This document shows, piece by piece, positions 55,840 through 64,000 of a stretch of 64,000 nt of DNA. Location: contig JAFEAP010000023.1 in assembly GCA_018266355.1 (NCBI GenBank), positions 1 to 64,000 of the forward strand, given 5' to 3'. The position numbers and the translations under genes were made by a program. Below the pieces are notes generated by a model. That model made no database searches and was not told where the DNA came from. It was given only the letters and a program-made list of their open reading frames with translations. Source of the DNA: Bdellovibrionales bacterium (GTDB taxonomy: Bacteria; Bdellovibrionota; UBA1018). How positions within the stretch are numbered: position 1 is the first letter of the stretch; each line of letters opens with the position of its first letter.

Positions 55840-56802
55840 ATGGCTAACCGGTATGATGGGCAAATGCCGCCTTTCCCGTTCCTCTCAATCGTCGTGCTCG
55901 TTCTCGGGCTCGCGATACCCGGGGTCTCCTACGGAATGGGCGATCTTTGCGGATATTACGCGGATCATGCGCCCGAGATGTACAAACTCCTTTGCAAGAA
56001 GGGCTCGGCTTCGACGAAGCCAGCCGGCGCGAATTCGACGTTCAGCGATTCGTTCAATATCAGTTCCGCCTCGCTTCCGACCGAACCTTCTTCCTACGGA
56101 ATCGAGACGATCGGCAGTTTCTTGCGCCAGGACACGGGCGTTTGGACGCCGACTTTCGCGCTCGTGAAGGGGTTCCACAAATTCGGAACCGGATTCTCCA
56201 CGAGCGGGAACAATACGTTCTACGGGAACGACGTCCTCCAACGGAGTGAGGGAGGTCCCGAGGTCGATTCGTTCAAGCCCCGCGAGACCGCGAAGGGAAA
56301 ACTCCTCAACCTGAACATCGGCACTTCCGTCGCGCTCCGCGAATCCCGCGGAAAGGGGGGAGCCGGTTTACAACTCGGCCTTTCCGGTCGTTACAACAAC
56401 ACGACGGCGACGTGGGGCGGCGGGCCGGCGCTCTTGATGGCTTGGAATCGGTTCTCGATCGGCGCCGGTTTCACGCGGGAGAAAATCTCGAACTTCATGC
56501 CGACGCTCACCTTCACTTCGCTCCTCGCGAGCGCGCGGGTTTGGATTTTCGAGCTCGAATACAATCAACTCGACGCGAACGCCGGAGAATGGCTGCTCCC
56601 GGTTCGGATTTGGACGCTGACCGCGACCGTTCATCGTTTCACGCTGACGGGCGCGATGCGGAGCTTGAACTATTTCCGGGAAGGCGACGTGACCCAGTAT
56701 CACGGCGCGATCCAGTACCTCTTCTCGTCGGCCTTTTCGGTCGGGATCCTCTATAACTATATCCCCGGCGCGACCTCGATCGGCGGTCAGTACTACCTTT
56801 GA
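55840..56802 (+). CDS. Outer-membrane beta-barrel protein, 320 aa
   Basis: A signal peptide (about 1-32) with a 10-residue basic leader is followed by a short segment with two cysteines (DLCGYYADHAPEMYKLLC), and then alternating amphipathic strands from about residue 130 to the end, closing with GGQYYL. GGAGAA precedes the ATG. No recognised porin family. Confidence 0.75.
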   Translation: MANRYDGQMPPFPFLSIVVLVLGLAIPGVSYGMGDLCGYYADHAPEMYKLLCKKGSASTKPAGANSTFSDSFNISSASLPTEPSSYGIETIGSFLRQDTGVWTPTFALVKGFHKFGTGFSTSGNNTFYGNDVLQRSEGGPEVDSFKPRETAKGKLLNLNIGTSVALRESRGKGGAGLQLGLSGRYNNTTATWGGGPALLMAWNRFSIGAGFTREKISNFMPTLTFTSLLASARVWIFELEYNQLDANAGEWLLPVRIWTLTATVHRFTLTGAMRSLNYFREGDVTQYHGAIQYLFSSAFSVGILYNYIPGATSIGGQYYL

Positions 56803-56824
56803 TCGCCTCGGGCGAACGAACGGC

Positions 56825-57166
56825 TCAACCCTCGCGGGGGCGAGCTTCGAGGAGTTCGACCTCGAAGTAGAGATCGGAGTTCGGCGGAATTTTTCCGATC
56901 GCGCGCTCGCCGTAGGCCATCGCCGCGGGAACTTCGAGCCTCCGCTTCCCGCCGACGCGCATGCCGAGGATGCCGATATCCCACCCTCGGATCACGCGGC
57001 CCGATCCGATCACGAACTGGAACGGTCGCCCGCGGTCGATCGACGAATCGAACTTCGCCCCGTCGGCAAGCGTGCCCGTGTAGTGACAGATCACGAGCGC
57101 GCCCTTTACGACTTCCGTGCCGGTCCCGATTTTCTCGTCGACGATTTTCAATTCGGTCAAAGCCAT
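56825..57166 (-). CDS. FKBP-type peptidyl-prolyl isomerase
   Basis: A 113-residue single-domain [46 protein letters not shown] and [15 protein letters not shown] (in pieces) match the active-site pocket (Y, F, D, F, V, I, W, Y). The inner ATG at 57166 fits the family start and avoids overlap with the divergent lipoprotein gene. Cytoplasmic. Confidence 0.93.
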   Translation of the reverse strand: MALTELKIVDEKIGTGTEVVKGALVICHYTGTLADGAKFDSSIDRGRPFQFVIGSGRVIRGWDIGILGMRVGGKRRLEVPAAMAYGERAIGKIPPNSDLYFEVELLEARPREG

Positions 57167-57252
57167 TCCCCGACGAGAACACAGTTCGCCGGAAAGCGGA
57201 ACCTCACTTTCGCCGGCTGGCGCCACGCCGGCATCCATGGGACACTTCGAAT

Positions 57253-58155
57253 ATGCCGCGTTCAAGGTTTTTAATCCCGTTCGGTCTCTTCCTTCTCTCC
57301 GCGTGCGGATCGGCTCCCGTGGAAACGCCCGCGACTCCTTCGCCCGAGGCGATTCCCTCCGACGTGCCGGCGGCTTCGCCGAACCCCGTGCCGAAACTGA
57401 GCGTGCTGCCGGGACTCTATCACCGCATTTACCAGGGCTACCGCATCGCGAACGCGAAGCCGAAGGCCGATGTGAAAACGAAAACGAAGTCGAAAAAGAA
57501 GTCGAAGGCCAAGCCGAAGCCCGACTCGTTCTTGAAGACGATGAACACGAAGTTTTTCCCGCTCTTCGCGAAGGCGCACGCGCAAGGGCTCGAGATGTAT
57601 CGTCCCGCGCTCCCGAAGAATCCGAAAGCCTGCGAGCTCCCGTCGGAAGTCGCCCTCCTCTCGTTCTGGAGGGAAAGCGACTACGAGAGGTACCGCAAGA
57701 GCAAGCTCGGGAAACGGATCCGGAACGCGCACAAGCCGGTATTCCGCGCGGACAGCCAGAGCCTCGTCGCCGAACCGCTCGGCGACAGCGTGGAATACGG
57801 CCACGCTTATTCGCTGAACCCCGGCCGCCACGAGTACCAAAACCTCGAGGCCTCCGTCGTCATTCACTGCGATCCCGCGCTGACGGGAGACGATTTGAAG
57901 CTCGCGCTCGTGAAGGCCTACGCGATGGGAACCGAGGCGACGGATATCCTTTTCGTCCCGGCGGCCGATCACGTCCTCGAATTCGTTTTTTACCCGAGGG
58001 CGTCCGAAGGGGCGAAGCGGATCGCCGAGCGCAAGGAACGGTTCAAGTCCGCTTTCCGCGAATCGGTCGTCGTGCGGCTGCCCCGAAAGAGGATCGAGAA
58101 GAAGATGGCGCTCGAAATCGGCGAGGGATTCACCGCCGATTGGACGGGGAAGTAA
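57253..58155 (+). CDS. Lipoprotein with Lys/Pro-rich linker, unknown function
   Basis: A 300-residue lipoprotein, lipobox LLSAC (C18). A Pro/Ala linker (20-48), a strongly basic stretch [16 protein letters not shown] (about 76-91) and a globular C-terminal domain (about 95-300) follow; the latter includes [17 protein letters not shown]. The basic stretch could bind the cell wall or lipid A. No family recognised. Confidence 0.75.
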   Translation: MPRSRFLIPFGLFLLSACGSAPVETPATPSPEAIPSDVPAASPNPVPKLSVLPGLYHRIYQGYRIANAKPKADVKTKTKSKKKSKAKPKPDSFLKTMNTKFFPLFAKAHAQGLEMYRPALPKNPKACELPSEVALLSFWRESDYERYRKSKLGKRIRNAHKPVFRADSQSLVAEPLGDSVEYGHAYSLNPGRHEYQNLEASVVIHCDPALTGDDLKLALVKAYAMGTEATDILFVPAADHVLEFVFYPRASEGAKRIAERKERFKSAFRESVVVRLPRKRIEKKMALEIGEGFTADWTGK

Positions 58156-58161
58156 ACCGGT

Positions 58162-58521
58162 TCAGCGGACGTCCTTCTTCCATTCGTCTTCCTTGAAACC
58201 GACGTGACCAAAGCCGTCGCCGAGGAGGAACGGGCGCTTCACGAGCTTTCCGTTCGCGGCGAGGAGCTTGAGAGCGTCCGCTTCGCTCATCGACTTCAAT
58301 TTTTCGCCGAGTCCGAGTTCCCGGTAAACGAGGCCCGAGGTGTTGAAGAGTTTTCCGATTTTTCCGTCGTAGTAGGCGAGCATCCGTTTCAGCTCGGCCA
58401 TCGTCGGCGGCTCGTCGACGATCGGGATGGCCTCGAACGCGACCCCTTTCTTCTTTAGGTAACCGAGCGCCTTTTTGCAGGTGGAGCAGCCGGAGTATTC
58501 GTAGACCCGTAGTTTCTTCAT
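58162..58521 (-). CDS. ArsC/Spx/MgsR-family protein
   Basis: A 119-residue thioredoxin-fold protein of the Spx/ArsC type: GCSTCKKALGYL (CxxC redox pair, residues 12 and 15) and RELGLGEKLKSMSEADALKL, LVKRPFLLGDG in the C-terminal part. Arsenate reductases have a single N-terminal Cys, Spx proteins have CxxC; the latter fits here. It may be a redox-sensing regulator or an unknown reductase. Divergent from the Bax-like gene with a double palindrome between. Confidence 0.87.
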   Translation of the reverse strand: MKKLRVYEYSGCSTCKKALGYLKKKGVAFEAIPIVDEPPTMAELKRMLAYYDGKIGKLFNTSGLVYRELGLGEKLKSMSEADALKLLAANGKLVKRPFLLGDGFGHVGFKEDEWKKDVR

Positions 58522-58561
58522 GGGGGTCTTATATCGGAAATGATAAGGATTTTTCCAGTAT

Positions 58562-58587
58562 TGACTCAGTGAGTCATCCCATGGGAT
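58562..58587. promoter_or_regulatory. Double palindrome between Spx-like and Bax-like genes
   Basis: TGACTCAGTGAGTCA (58562-58576) is a perfect odd palindrome and is joined at its last base to ATCCCATGGGAT (58576-58587), a perfect 12-bp palindrome. A further TGACTC half-site (58605-58610) touches the Bax-like ATG. Together they look like an operator serving the divergent pair. Confidence 0.55.
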
Positions 58588-58610
58588 GGTGCCGGCGGGC
58601 AAGGTGACTC

Positions 58611-59432
58611 ATGGCTCGTCGTCCGCTTCTCGGAATTCTCGGTCTTCTCCTCGCTTCCGCGCTCACCGGCTGCGGCGGCGGCGAAGTCGCGGCCCGGAAG
58701 GACGTCGGTCCGGTGCCGGAAACCACCGCGAAATTCTCCGAAAAATCGCTCGCCGATCGGGCCGCGGTTCTGATCGCGCTCATCGACTCGGAACTCGCTT
58801 CGGCCAGCTCCGCGCGCGCGCCGAGACTGAAATTTTTCAAGGCGATCACGCCGGCCGTCGTCCAAACCCAGCTCGAAATCGAGGCCGAGCGCGCCGAAGT
58901 CTACGCGATCCAAGAAGCGCAAAAGGGCGGCGCCAAACTCCCGTCCGATCTCGCCGCCGAGCTCGACAATTTGAATCAGCGATACAAGTCGAAGGATCCG
59001 GAGGAACTCCTCCGCCGGGTCGACGCCGTTCCGCTCGACCAGCTTTTCACCCAGACCGCGATCGAATCCGCTTCCGGTACCTCGGCCGTGGCGAAGGACT
59101 GCTTCAATCTCTTCGGAGTGCACGCCGCGGATAAATCCCAGTCCTGCCCCGGACACCCGATCCTGGCGAAGTATCCGGACTTCACCGGCTCGATCAAACG
59201 CTACGTCCTGCTCCTGAACTCGGGCGGTGCCTTCAAGAACTACCGCGCCCTCCGCGCGAAATCCCGTGCGTCTGTCGGAAACTCCGGGGCGCTCGACACG
59301 CCCTCGATCCTCCCGGGCATCCTGCCCTATTCCGAGCGAGGTCAAGCTTACATCGACGACGTCGCCGCGGGCATCCGCGCCGATCACCTCGACCAGCTCT
59401 ACCGCGAGTTCGTTTCGCGGATCGCGCCTTAG
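58611..59432 (+). CDS. Bax-like glucosaminidase lipoprotein
   Basis: A 273-residue lipoprotein (lipobox ALTGC, C21). The C-terminal half is a glucosaminidase (PF01832/Bax) domain: PLDQLFTQTAIESASGTSAV then CFNLFG, the catalytic Glu and substrate loop, and ERGQAYIDDVAAGIRADHLD. It should cleave peptidoglycan glycan strands, acting at the outer membrane's inner face or outside. In a predator-like lineage it might take part in prey wall digestion, but it could equally be for self-remodelling. Confidence 0.85.
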   Translation: MARRPLLGILGLLLASALTGCGGGEVAARKDVGPVPETTAKFSEKSLADRAAVLIALIDSELASASSARAPRLKFFKAITPAVVQTQLEIEAERAEVYAIQEAQKGGAKLPSDLAAELDNLNQRYKSKDPEELLRRVDAVPLDQLFTQTAIESASGTSAVAKDCFNLFGVHAADKSQSCPGHPILAKYPDFTGSIKRYVLLLNSGGAFKNYRALRAKSRASVGNSGALDTPSILPGILPYSERGQAYIDDVAAGIRADHLDQLYREFVSRIAP

Positions 59433-60964
59433 TTCTTCAGGCGAATCTTCGCGAACGGGATTCCGTTCAGCGGATCCATCACGAACCCTTCCACGCGCGC
59501 GGCGACGAGGTGGGAGACCATCGGATAATAGACCGGTACGACGATCGCCTCGTCCTCGACGAGGATCTTCTCGGCCTGGGCGATGAGTTTCACGCGCGCG
59601 GATCCCGAGGGCGTGCGGGCGATCCGGTCGACGAGGCGATCATATTCGGCGTTCTTCCATCCCGTCGGATTGTTCGGGTCGTCGCTCGTGAACGAAGCGA
59701 GGTGCCAGATCGGATCCATGAACGCGGCCCCGCGCTGGAATCGGTAGATCGCCGGGGTGTCGGTGCGGATCGCGGTGACGTAGGCCTTCCAATCCATCGT
59801 CGAAAGACCGATTTTCACGCCGATCTTTTTCTCAAGGTCGTTTTGGAGACGCTCCATGACGACGCCGTTCACGGCGTTCGCCGAGTACGCCGCCGAGATC
59901 GAGCCGGAGTATTTCTTAAGCCCGACGGCGTTCTTCGTCGCGTCGGCTTCGAGCTTCTTCGCCATCGCGTCGCCTTTCACGTAGCCCTCGAGCGTCGGCG
60001 GGATCCACCCGTTCGCGGGCAAATGCGCGCTGTCGAGAAGGGCGACCGTCCCCGCGCGATCGACCGCGCCCGAGACCGCGCGGCGCGCGGCCGCGGAATC
60101 GAACGGAGGCTTCTTCGCGTTGAAGGAAAGAAAGTAGGTCGCGGCCTGGGGGAAGGATTGGACGAGGCCCTTGTCGCGGAAGCGTTTCAAGTCGTAGGGC
60201 GGAATGCGTCCGACGACGTCGAGCATCCCGGATTCGAAGAGCGAGACCGCCGTCGATTCGTCGGGCACGATCCGCAGCACGACGGGGAGCGCTCCCGGCT
60301 TCGCGTTCCAGTACTTCTGGTTCGGTTCGAGCCGTAGATCCTGCTCGGGCTGATAGCTCACGATCCGGTACGCGCCGGTCGAAGGCGCAATCGCCGGCCA
60401 TTTCCCGCCGTTCGCGGCGAGCACGTCGGCGCGGACGGGCGCGGCCTGGCTCAGGGTGAGGAGCTGGGCGAAATAGGGCGTCGGTTTCACGAGATCGAAC
60501 GTGAGGACGTCCCCTTTCGCCGAGACACCGACTTTTTCGGCGGCGCCTTGACCGTTATAGTATTCCTTCGCGCCCTTGATGACGAAGAGGAGGCTCGCGA
60601 TCTTAGAGCCGGTCTTCGGATCGAGGCTGCGGCGAATGCCCGCGACGAACTGATCGGCGGTGATCGGAGCGCCGTCGGACCAGGTCGCGCCCTTCCGGAG
60701 TTTGACTTCGTAACGAAGGCCCCCCGCCTTCGGCGTGATTTTCTCGGCGAGCCGGTTCTCGAGTTTCCCTTTCGCATCGTACCCGAAAAGGCAGTCCGTC
60801 GTGTTTCCGAGGACCTTCGACGCGTAGTCGTCGTCGGCGATCGCCGGATCGAGCGATCCCGGGCTCGCGGCGAGTTGGATGCGCACTTCGTTCGGTGCGG
60901 CGCCTCCGAACGCGGCGGAGGCGAGACCGAGGAAGAAAAAGGAGAGAAGCGCCGACGATTTCAT
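59429..60964 (-). CDS. OppA-like oligopeptide-binding protein (SBP_bac_5)
   Basis: A 511-residue periplasmic solute-binding protein: signal peptide MKSSALLSFFFLGLASAAFG, then SPGSLDPAIADDDYASKVLG and LRKGATWSDGAPITADQFV, both typical of OppA/DppA. No permease genes are adjacent, so it probably serves an ABC transporter encoded elsewhere. Its 3' end overlaps the Bax-like gene by four bases. Confidence 0.93.
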   Translation of the reverse strand: MKSSALLSFFFLGLASAAFGGAAPNEVRIQLAASPGSLDPAIADDDYASKVLGNTTDCLFGYDAKGKLENRLAEKITPKAGGLRYEVKLRKGATWSDGAPITADQFVAGIRRSLDPKTGSKIASLLFVIKGAKEYYNGQGAAEKVGVSAKGDVLTFDLVKPTPYFAQLLTLSQAAPVRADVLAANGGKWPAIAPSTGAYRIVSYQPEQDLRLEPNQKYWNAKPGALPVVLRIVPDESTAVSLFESGMLDVVGRIPPYDLKRFRDKGLVQSFPQAATYFLSFNAKKPPFDSAAARRAVSGAVDRAGTVALLDSAHLPANGWIPPTLEGYVKGDAMAKKLEADATKNAVGLKKYSGSISAAYSANAVNGVVMERLQNDLEKKIGVKIGLSTMDWKAYVTAIRTDTPAIYRFQRGAAFMDPIWHLASFTSDDPNNPTGWKNAEYDRLVDRIARTPSGSARVKLIAQAEKILVEDEAIVVPVYYPMVSHLVAARVEGFVMDPLNGIPFAKIRLKN

Positions 60965-61025
60965 GGACCCATTAGAAAATGGAACCGGGGTTGTGTCGAG
61001 GCGGAAACGGAGAGATGACCGAAAG

Positions 61026-61409
61026 ATGATCACCACGCACCGCGAATCCGGTTACGTCACGAAAATCCAGTCGGGAACCCACGCCCTCGTCTCGGACGTT
61101 CCGCCCGCGCTCGGCGGCGCGGACATCGGCCCGGACCCGCACGCGCTCCTCGAAGCGGCGCTCGGAGCGTGCACCACGATCACCGTCCAGATGTACGCGA
61201 ATAGGAAGGGTTGGCCTCTCGAAAGCTGCGATACCGAAGTCCGGTTCGCGAAAGAGGATAAAGAGGGGATCGTACTCGAGCGAAAAATATCGATCCGAGG
61301 TCCACTCGACGCCGAACAAAAGAAACGCCTCTTCGAGATCGCCGAGAAATGTCCGATCCACCAAGTCCTCGTTCGCGGCGCGAAGGTCGAAAGCATGCTC
61401 GCGAACTGA
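61026..61409 (+). CDS. OsmC/Ohr-family peroxiredoxin
   Basis: A 127-residue protein: DPHALLEAALGACTTITVQM carries the first catalytic Cys, and EIAEKCPIHQVLVRG the second, as in OsmC proteins that reduce organic hydroperoxides. The ATG at 61026 fits; upstream in-frame codons overlap the divergent OppA gene. Cytoplasmic. Confidence 0.9.
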   Translation: MITTHRESGYVTKIQSGTHALVSDVPPALGGADIGPDPHALLEAALGACTTITVQMYANRKGWPLESCDTEVRFAKEDKEGIVLERKISIRGPLDAEQKKRLFEIAEKCPIHQVLVRGAKVESMLAN

Positions 61410-61424
61410 GGGCGAAACGGGCGC

Positions 61425-62294
61425 CTATTCCGGAAGCGGCACGAATTCGGTCTCGCCCGGAACGCGTCCGAGCGACTGGGACTTCCACGACGCTTTCGCG
61501 GCTTCGATCCTTTCGGGACGCGAGGAAACGAAATTCCACCAGATCTTCCGCCGTTCCGGGAAGGGATCGCCGCCGAGGAGCGTTCCCATCGCGTCTTTCC
61601 GCGCGGTGAATTCGACGATCGATCCCGGGGCGAGGTGAAGGAGTCCCGGACCCTCGTAGGTTTTTCCTTCGTGCTCGATCGCGCCTTCGACGAGGTAGAA
61701 CGCGATTTCCTGGCCTTCCGGATCGAAGCGGAGCCGTTTTCCTTCCGGGATTTCCGAGTGGAGGTAAAAAAGGCGCGAATGAGCGGTCACCGGCGAGCGG
61801 AGGCCGTATGCGTTTCCGGCGATGAGCCGGTGGCGGACGCCTTCGATCTCCGTCGACGGAAGATCTTCGCGCGCTCGGTGTTCGAAGGTCGGCGCGGTTT
61901 CCTCGTGGGCGACGGGGAGGGCGACCCAGGCCTGGAGTCCGTGCAGGGACGCGGTCCCGTTCCGGAGCGCGGCGGGCGTGCGTTCGGAGTGGACGATCCC
62001 GCTCCCCGCGGTCATCCAGTTCACGTCGCCGGGCCGGATCGGCTGCTCGGTCCCGAGCGAGTCGCGATGGTCGATGACTCCGTCGAAAAGGTAGGTCACC
62101 GTCGCGAGCCCGATATGCGGGTGCGGAGGGACGTCGATCCCGCGGCCGGCGGCGAATTTCACCGGCCCCATGTGATCGAGGAAAACGAACGGCCCAACGC
62201 CGCGGCCCCCTCGATAGGGAAGCACGCGTCCCACGAAAAGTCCGGGCGCGATTTCCGCGCGATGGGGCACGAGCCAGTCGAGCAACGTCGTCAT
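61425..62294 (-). CDS. Pirin-family protein B
   Basis: A 289-residue pirin: LDHMGPVKFAAGRGIDVPPHPH and TAGSGIVHSERTP contain the metal-binding His and Glu residues, and the C-terminal cupin carries GGDPFPERRKIWWNFVSS, typical of YhhW/YhaK-like pirins. It is convergent with the OsmC gene and divergent from the RNA methyltransferase gene. Confidence 0.92.
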   Translation of the reverse strand: MTTLLDWLVPHRAEIAPGLFVGRVLPYRGGRGVGPFVFLDHMGPVKFAAGRGIDVPPHPHIGLATVTYLFDGVIDHRDSLGTEQPIRPGDVNWMTAGSGIVHSERTPAALRNGTASLHGLQAWVALPVAHEETAPTFEHRAREDLPSTEIEGVRHRLIAGNAYGLRSPVTAHSRLFYLHSEIPEGKRLRFDPEGQEIAFYLVEGAIEHEGKTYEGPGLLHLAPGSIVEFTARKDAMGTLLGGDPFPERRKIWWNFVSSRPERIEAAKASWKSQSLGRVPGETEFVPLPE

Positions 62295-62332
62295 CGTTTC
62301 CTTTTACCCGAAGCCGCCGTAATGTCCAAGAC

Positions 62333-63475
62333 GTGGGCGACCTCCCGACTCTCAAGGACCATCCCGGATGCAACCCGGAGTGCCGCGCTTGCCACTACAA
62401 AGCGCTCGACTATCCGGCCCAACTCGCGCGTAAGCGTCAGTGGGCCGAGACGCAGCTCGCCGAGTGGCGGGATCGTCTCGCGCCGATCGTGCCGGCGCCG
62501 GAGAGCGACCGGATCGGTTACCGCGAGAAAAGCTGGTTTCGTTCTTCGTTTCGGGACGGAAAACTTTCGTTCGGGATGTTCCGCGCGCGGCAAGGCGAGA
62601 CGCGGTGGGAGAGGGAATTCGTTTCTTGGGACGGGTGCCCGATCCACGTCGACGCGATCCGGGAGACGGCCGAGCGGCTAGCCGTCGCGATCGCCGAGCG
62701 AGAGCCTCGGTTCGCGGCGGATTCGCTCTTCGGCGTTTGGTTCGGGGTTCCGCACGTCGTCCTCGTCGCGAACGCGCCCATTCCCGAGTCGATCGCCGCG
62801 CTCGATTGGGAGAAACTCCTCGTCGCTCCGATCCGCCACGCGTGGTTCCACCGCACGAACCAGGTCGGCCGCACGGTCTTCGGCGTCGGTCCGATCGATC
62901 CGCTCGGCGGTCCCGTGCCCGAGGGGCTCCACCCGATCCGCGCATTCCGCCAGATCGCGCGCACGCTCCTTCGCGAGGCTCGGACCGAAGCCGTCGCTGC
63001 GCTCGTCGCCGTGAAGCCGGACCGCGTTCTCGACCTCTACTGCGGGACCGGAGAGCTCGCCTCACTGCTTCCCGCGGACCTGGGCTGGGTCGGGCTCGAG
63101 GCGACTCGCGCGGCGGTCGAGTACGCACGCACGCTCCGCCGCCCGTCTCTCGCGGTTCCGCATCTCGCGTTTATCGGACTCGTCGAGGACCGGCTTCGCG
63201 ATTCGGCGCTCGCGGATGCCGTAGGAGACTCGAGGTACGCGCTTTACTTGAATCCACCGCGCCCCGGACTCGGGCCGGAAGGTCGAGCGGCGATGCGGGA
63301 TTTCGTCCGGGCGCGCCGCCCGGCCGGGGCGGTGTACCTCTCGTGCAGCGCTTCGAGCCTGGCGCGGGATCTTCGGATGTTCGTCGCCGAGGGGGCGAGC
63401 GTCGAGAGCTTGCGGCCCTTCGATTTCTTCCCGCAGACCGAGCATTTCGAGACGTTGGCGGTCCTTAGGTTTTGA
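62333..63475 (+). CDS. RNA m5U methyltransferase, RlmC/RlmD/TrmA family
   Basis: A 380-residue protein. GCNPECRACHY (C13, C17, C20) with a later Cys in DGCPIH suits a [4Fe-4S] cluster. SAM motif DLYCGTGELA; YALYLNPPRPGL; catalytic Cys in VYLSCSASSL; and PQTEHFETLAVL at the end with the base-catalyst Glu. There is no TRAM domain, and the protein is shorter than RlmD. Start is GTG. Which RNA it modifies is unclear. Confidence 0.88.
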   Translation: MGDLPTLKDHPGCNPECRACHYKALDYPAQLARKRQWAETQLAEWRDRLAPIVPAPESDRIGYREKSWFRSSFRDGKLSFGMFRARQGETRWEREFVSWDGCPIHVDAIRETAERLAVAIAEREPRFAADSLFGVWFGVPHVVLVANAPIPESIAALDWEKLLVAPIRHAWFHRTNQVGRTVFGVGPIDPLGGPVPEGLHPIRAFRQIARTLLREARTEAVAALVAVKPDRVLDLYCGTGELASLLPADLGWVGLEATRAAVEYARTLRRPSLAVPHLAFIGLVEDRLRDSALADAVGDSRYALYLNPPRPGLGPEGRAAMRDFVRARRPAGAVYLSCSASSLARDLRMFVAEGASVESLRPFDFFPQTEHFETLAVLRF

Positions 63476-63532
63476 GGAAAAAAATTTTCGACGGGGTCAC
63501 GCTCAGGTCCGGTCCGGCGTTAAAGGGGGAAG

Positions 63533-64000
63533 ATGCGAATACAAGCGATGATTCTCGGATTGATCGGGCTTCTCCCATGGGCTTCTGCGCGCGCCGCCGA
63601 AGAATGCGAGAAAGGCGAGGCCTGGGACGCCGGAATGGCGATGTGCATGCCGATTCCGGCGGCGGGAAAGACTGTTCGGTCGCTCTCGGTCCGCGCGAAC
63701 GCGTTCGGCGCATACGTCACGGGCTCGGGTCCGCGAGGAAAGGATGCGTTCGCAGCGCCGAACTGGGTGATGGCCGATCTCGGGACGTCGGCCGGGGAAA
63801 GGCATTATTTCAATCTCGACTTCATGGGCACGGCGGAGAAGTGGACTTTTCCTCGCTCGGGGTATCCGCTCCTCGGTCAGATCGGCGAACACGACGAGAA
63901 CGGGGCTCCATTCATCGACTCGCAGCACCCGCACTCGTCACCGATCATGGGCCTCACCCTGAGCGATACGATCGCGCTCGGCGACGGGGAAGGCCGGAGT
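63533..64000 (+). CDS. Secreted protein, 3' part missing (cut by window edge)
   Basis: The first 156 residues are visible: signal peptide MRIQAMILGLIGLLPWASA then RAA, a short Cys-containing segment (EECEKGEAWDAGMAMCMP) and a beta-rich domain with YPLLGQIGEHDENGAPFIDS and QHPH. The latter motif occurs in hypothetical outer-membrane proteins next to copper-resistance genes, in my recollection; not certain. AAAGGGGGAAG precedes the ATG. Confidence 0.7.
   Translation, partial: MRIQAMILGLIGLLPWASARAAEECEKGEAWDAGMAMCMPIPAAGKTVRSLSVRANAFGAYVTGSGPRGKDAFAAPNWVMADLGTSAGERHYFNLDFMGTAEKWTFPRSGYPLLGQIGEHDENGAPFIDSQHPHSSPIMGLTLSDTIALGDGEGRS

Noticed and set aside
53015..62294. Two pirin genes as a recent tandem duplication
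   Set aside because: Their sequences are only distantly similar and belong to different pirin subtypes; coincidence of a common family.

Overview
The window is GC-rich, densely coded DNA from a Gram-negative bacterium: it encodes outer-membrane beta-barrels, many lipoproteins with clear lipoboxes, a KdpFABC potassium pump, sigma-54 regulation and PilZ proteins. A TIGR02147-type regulator paired with a secreted protein, the abundance of exported hydrolases and several small lineage-restricted genes point to the Bdellovibrionota/Oligoflexia side of the old deltaproteobacteria. This placement is inference; no rRNA gene is present. I see no phage, insertion sequence, integrase or CRISPR array.

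Layout. 1-3.9 kb: a two-component system (kinase cut by the left edge) behind a heavily structured leader, a small protein, a secreted metzincin-like protease and an Ala/Lys-rich protein. 3.9-6.2 kb: a GAF/sigma-54 activator and a HAMP-only membrane protein. 6.3-10 kb: three overlapping prepilin-like genes that share a cysteine module. 10-20.4 kb: a DUF3445 haem-type demethylase, a clan-CD (caspase/legumain-like) secreted protein with a small partner, a FadI-like thiolase, an ArnT-like glycosyltransferase, an M28 peptidase, a lipoprotein metalloprotease and a patatin. 20.4-27 kb: a helix-turn-helix protein overlapping an outer-membrane barrel, a cysteine-free LigA, a secreted protein, RadA and a divergent small gene. 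27-33.6 kb: two paralogous heptad-repeat lipoproteins (5 and 17 heptads), GlpK, a GNAT protein, a response regulator and an arginase-family hydrolase. 33.6-37.4 kb: a GYF_2-PilZ-PilZ module, small genes, a terminator and a 21-bp inverted-repeat element. 37.6-46.8 kb: a dicarboxylate symporter and a complete kdpFABCDE locus with an extra membrane microprotein. 46.8-64 kb: housekeeping and accessory genes (HD hydrolase, tRNA-Arg, methyltransferases, LysR with TauE and DUF1634, two pirins, FKBP, an Spx/ArsC-like protein, a Bax-like glucosaminidase lipoprotein, an OppA-like binding protein, OsmC, an RlmD/TrmA-like methyltransferase) and the start of a secreted protein cut by the right edge.

Themes. 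There are many exported hydrolases (two zinc proteases with HExxH motifs, an M28 peptidase, a clan-CD candidate, a patatin, a peptidoglycan hydrolase). There is also much envelope biology with little known function (prepilin trio, heptad lipoproteins, two barrels). Signalling modules are well represented. The most unusual items are the LigA without any cysteine, the heptad lipoprotein pair, the prepilin trio with a shared C-terminal module and the clan-CD protease candidate. Several compact palindromic control regions stand out, notably between the Spx-like and Bax-like genes.
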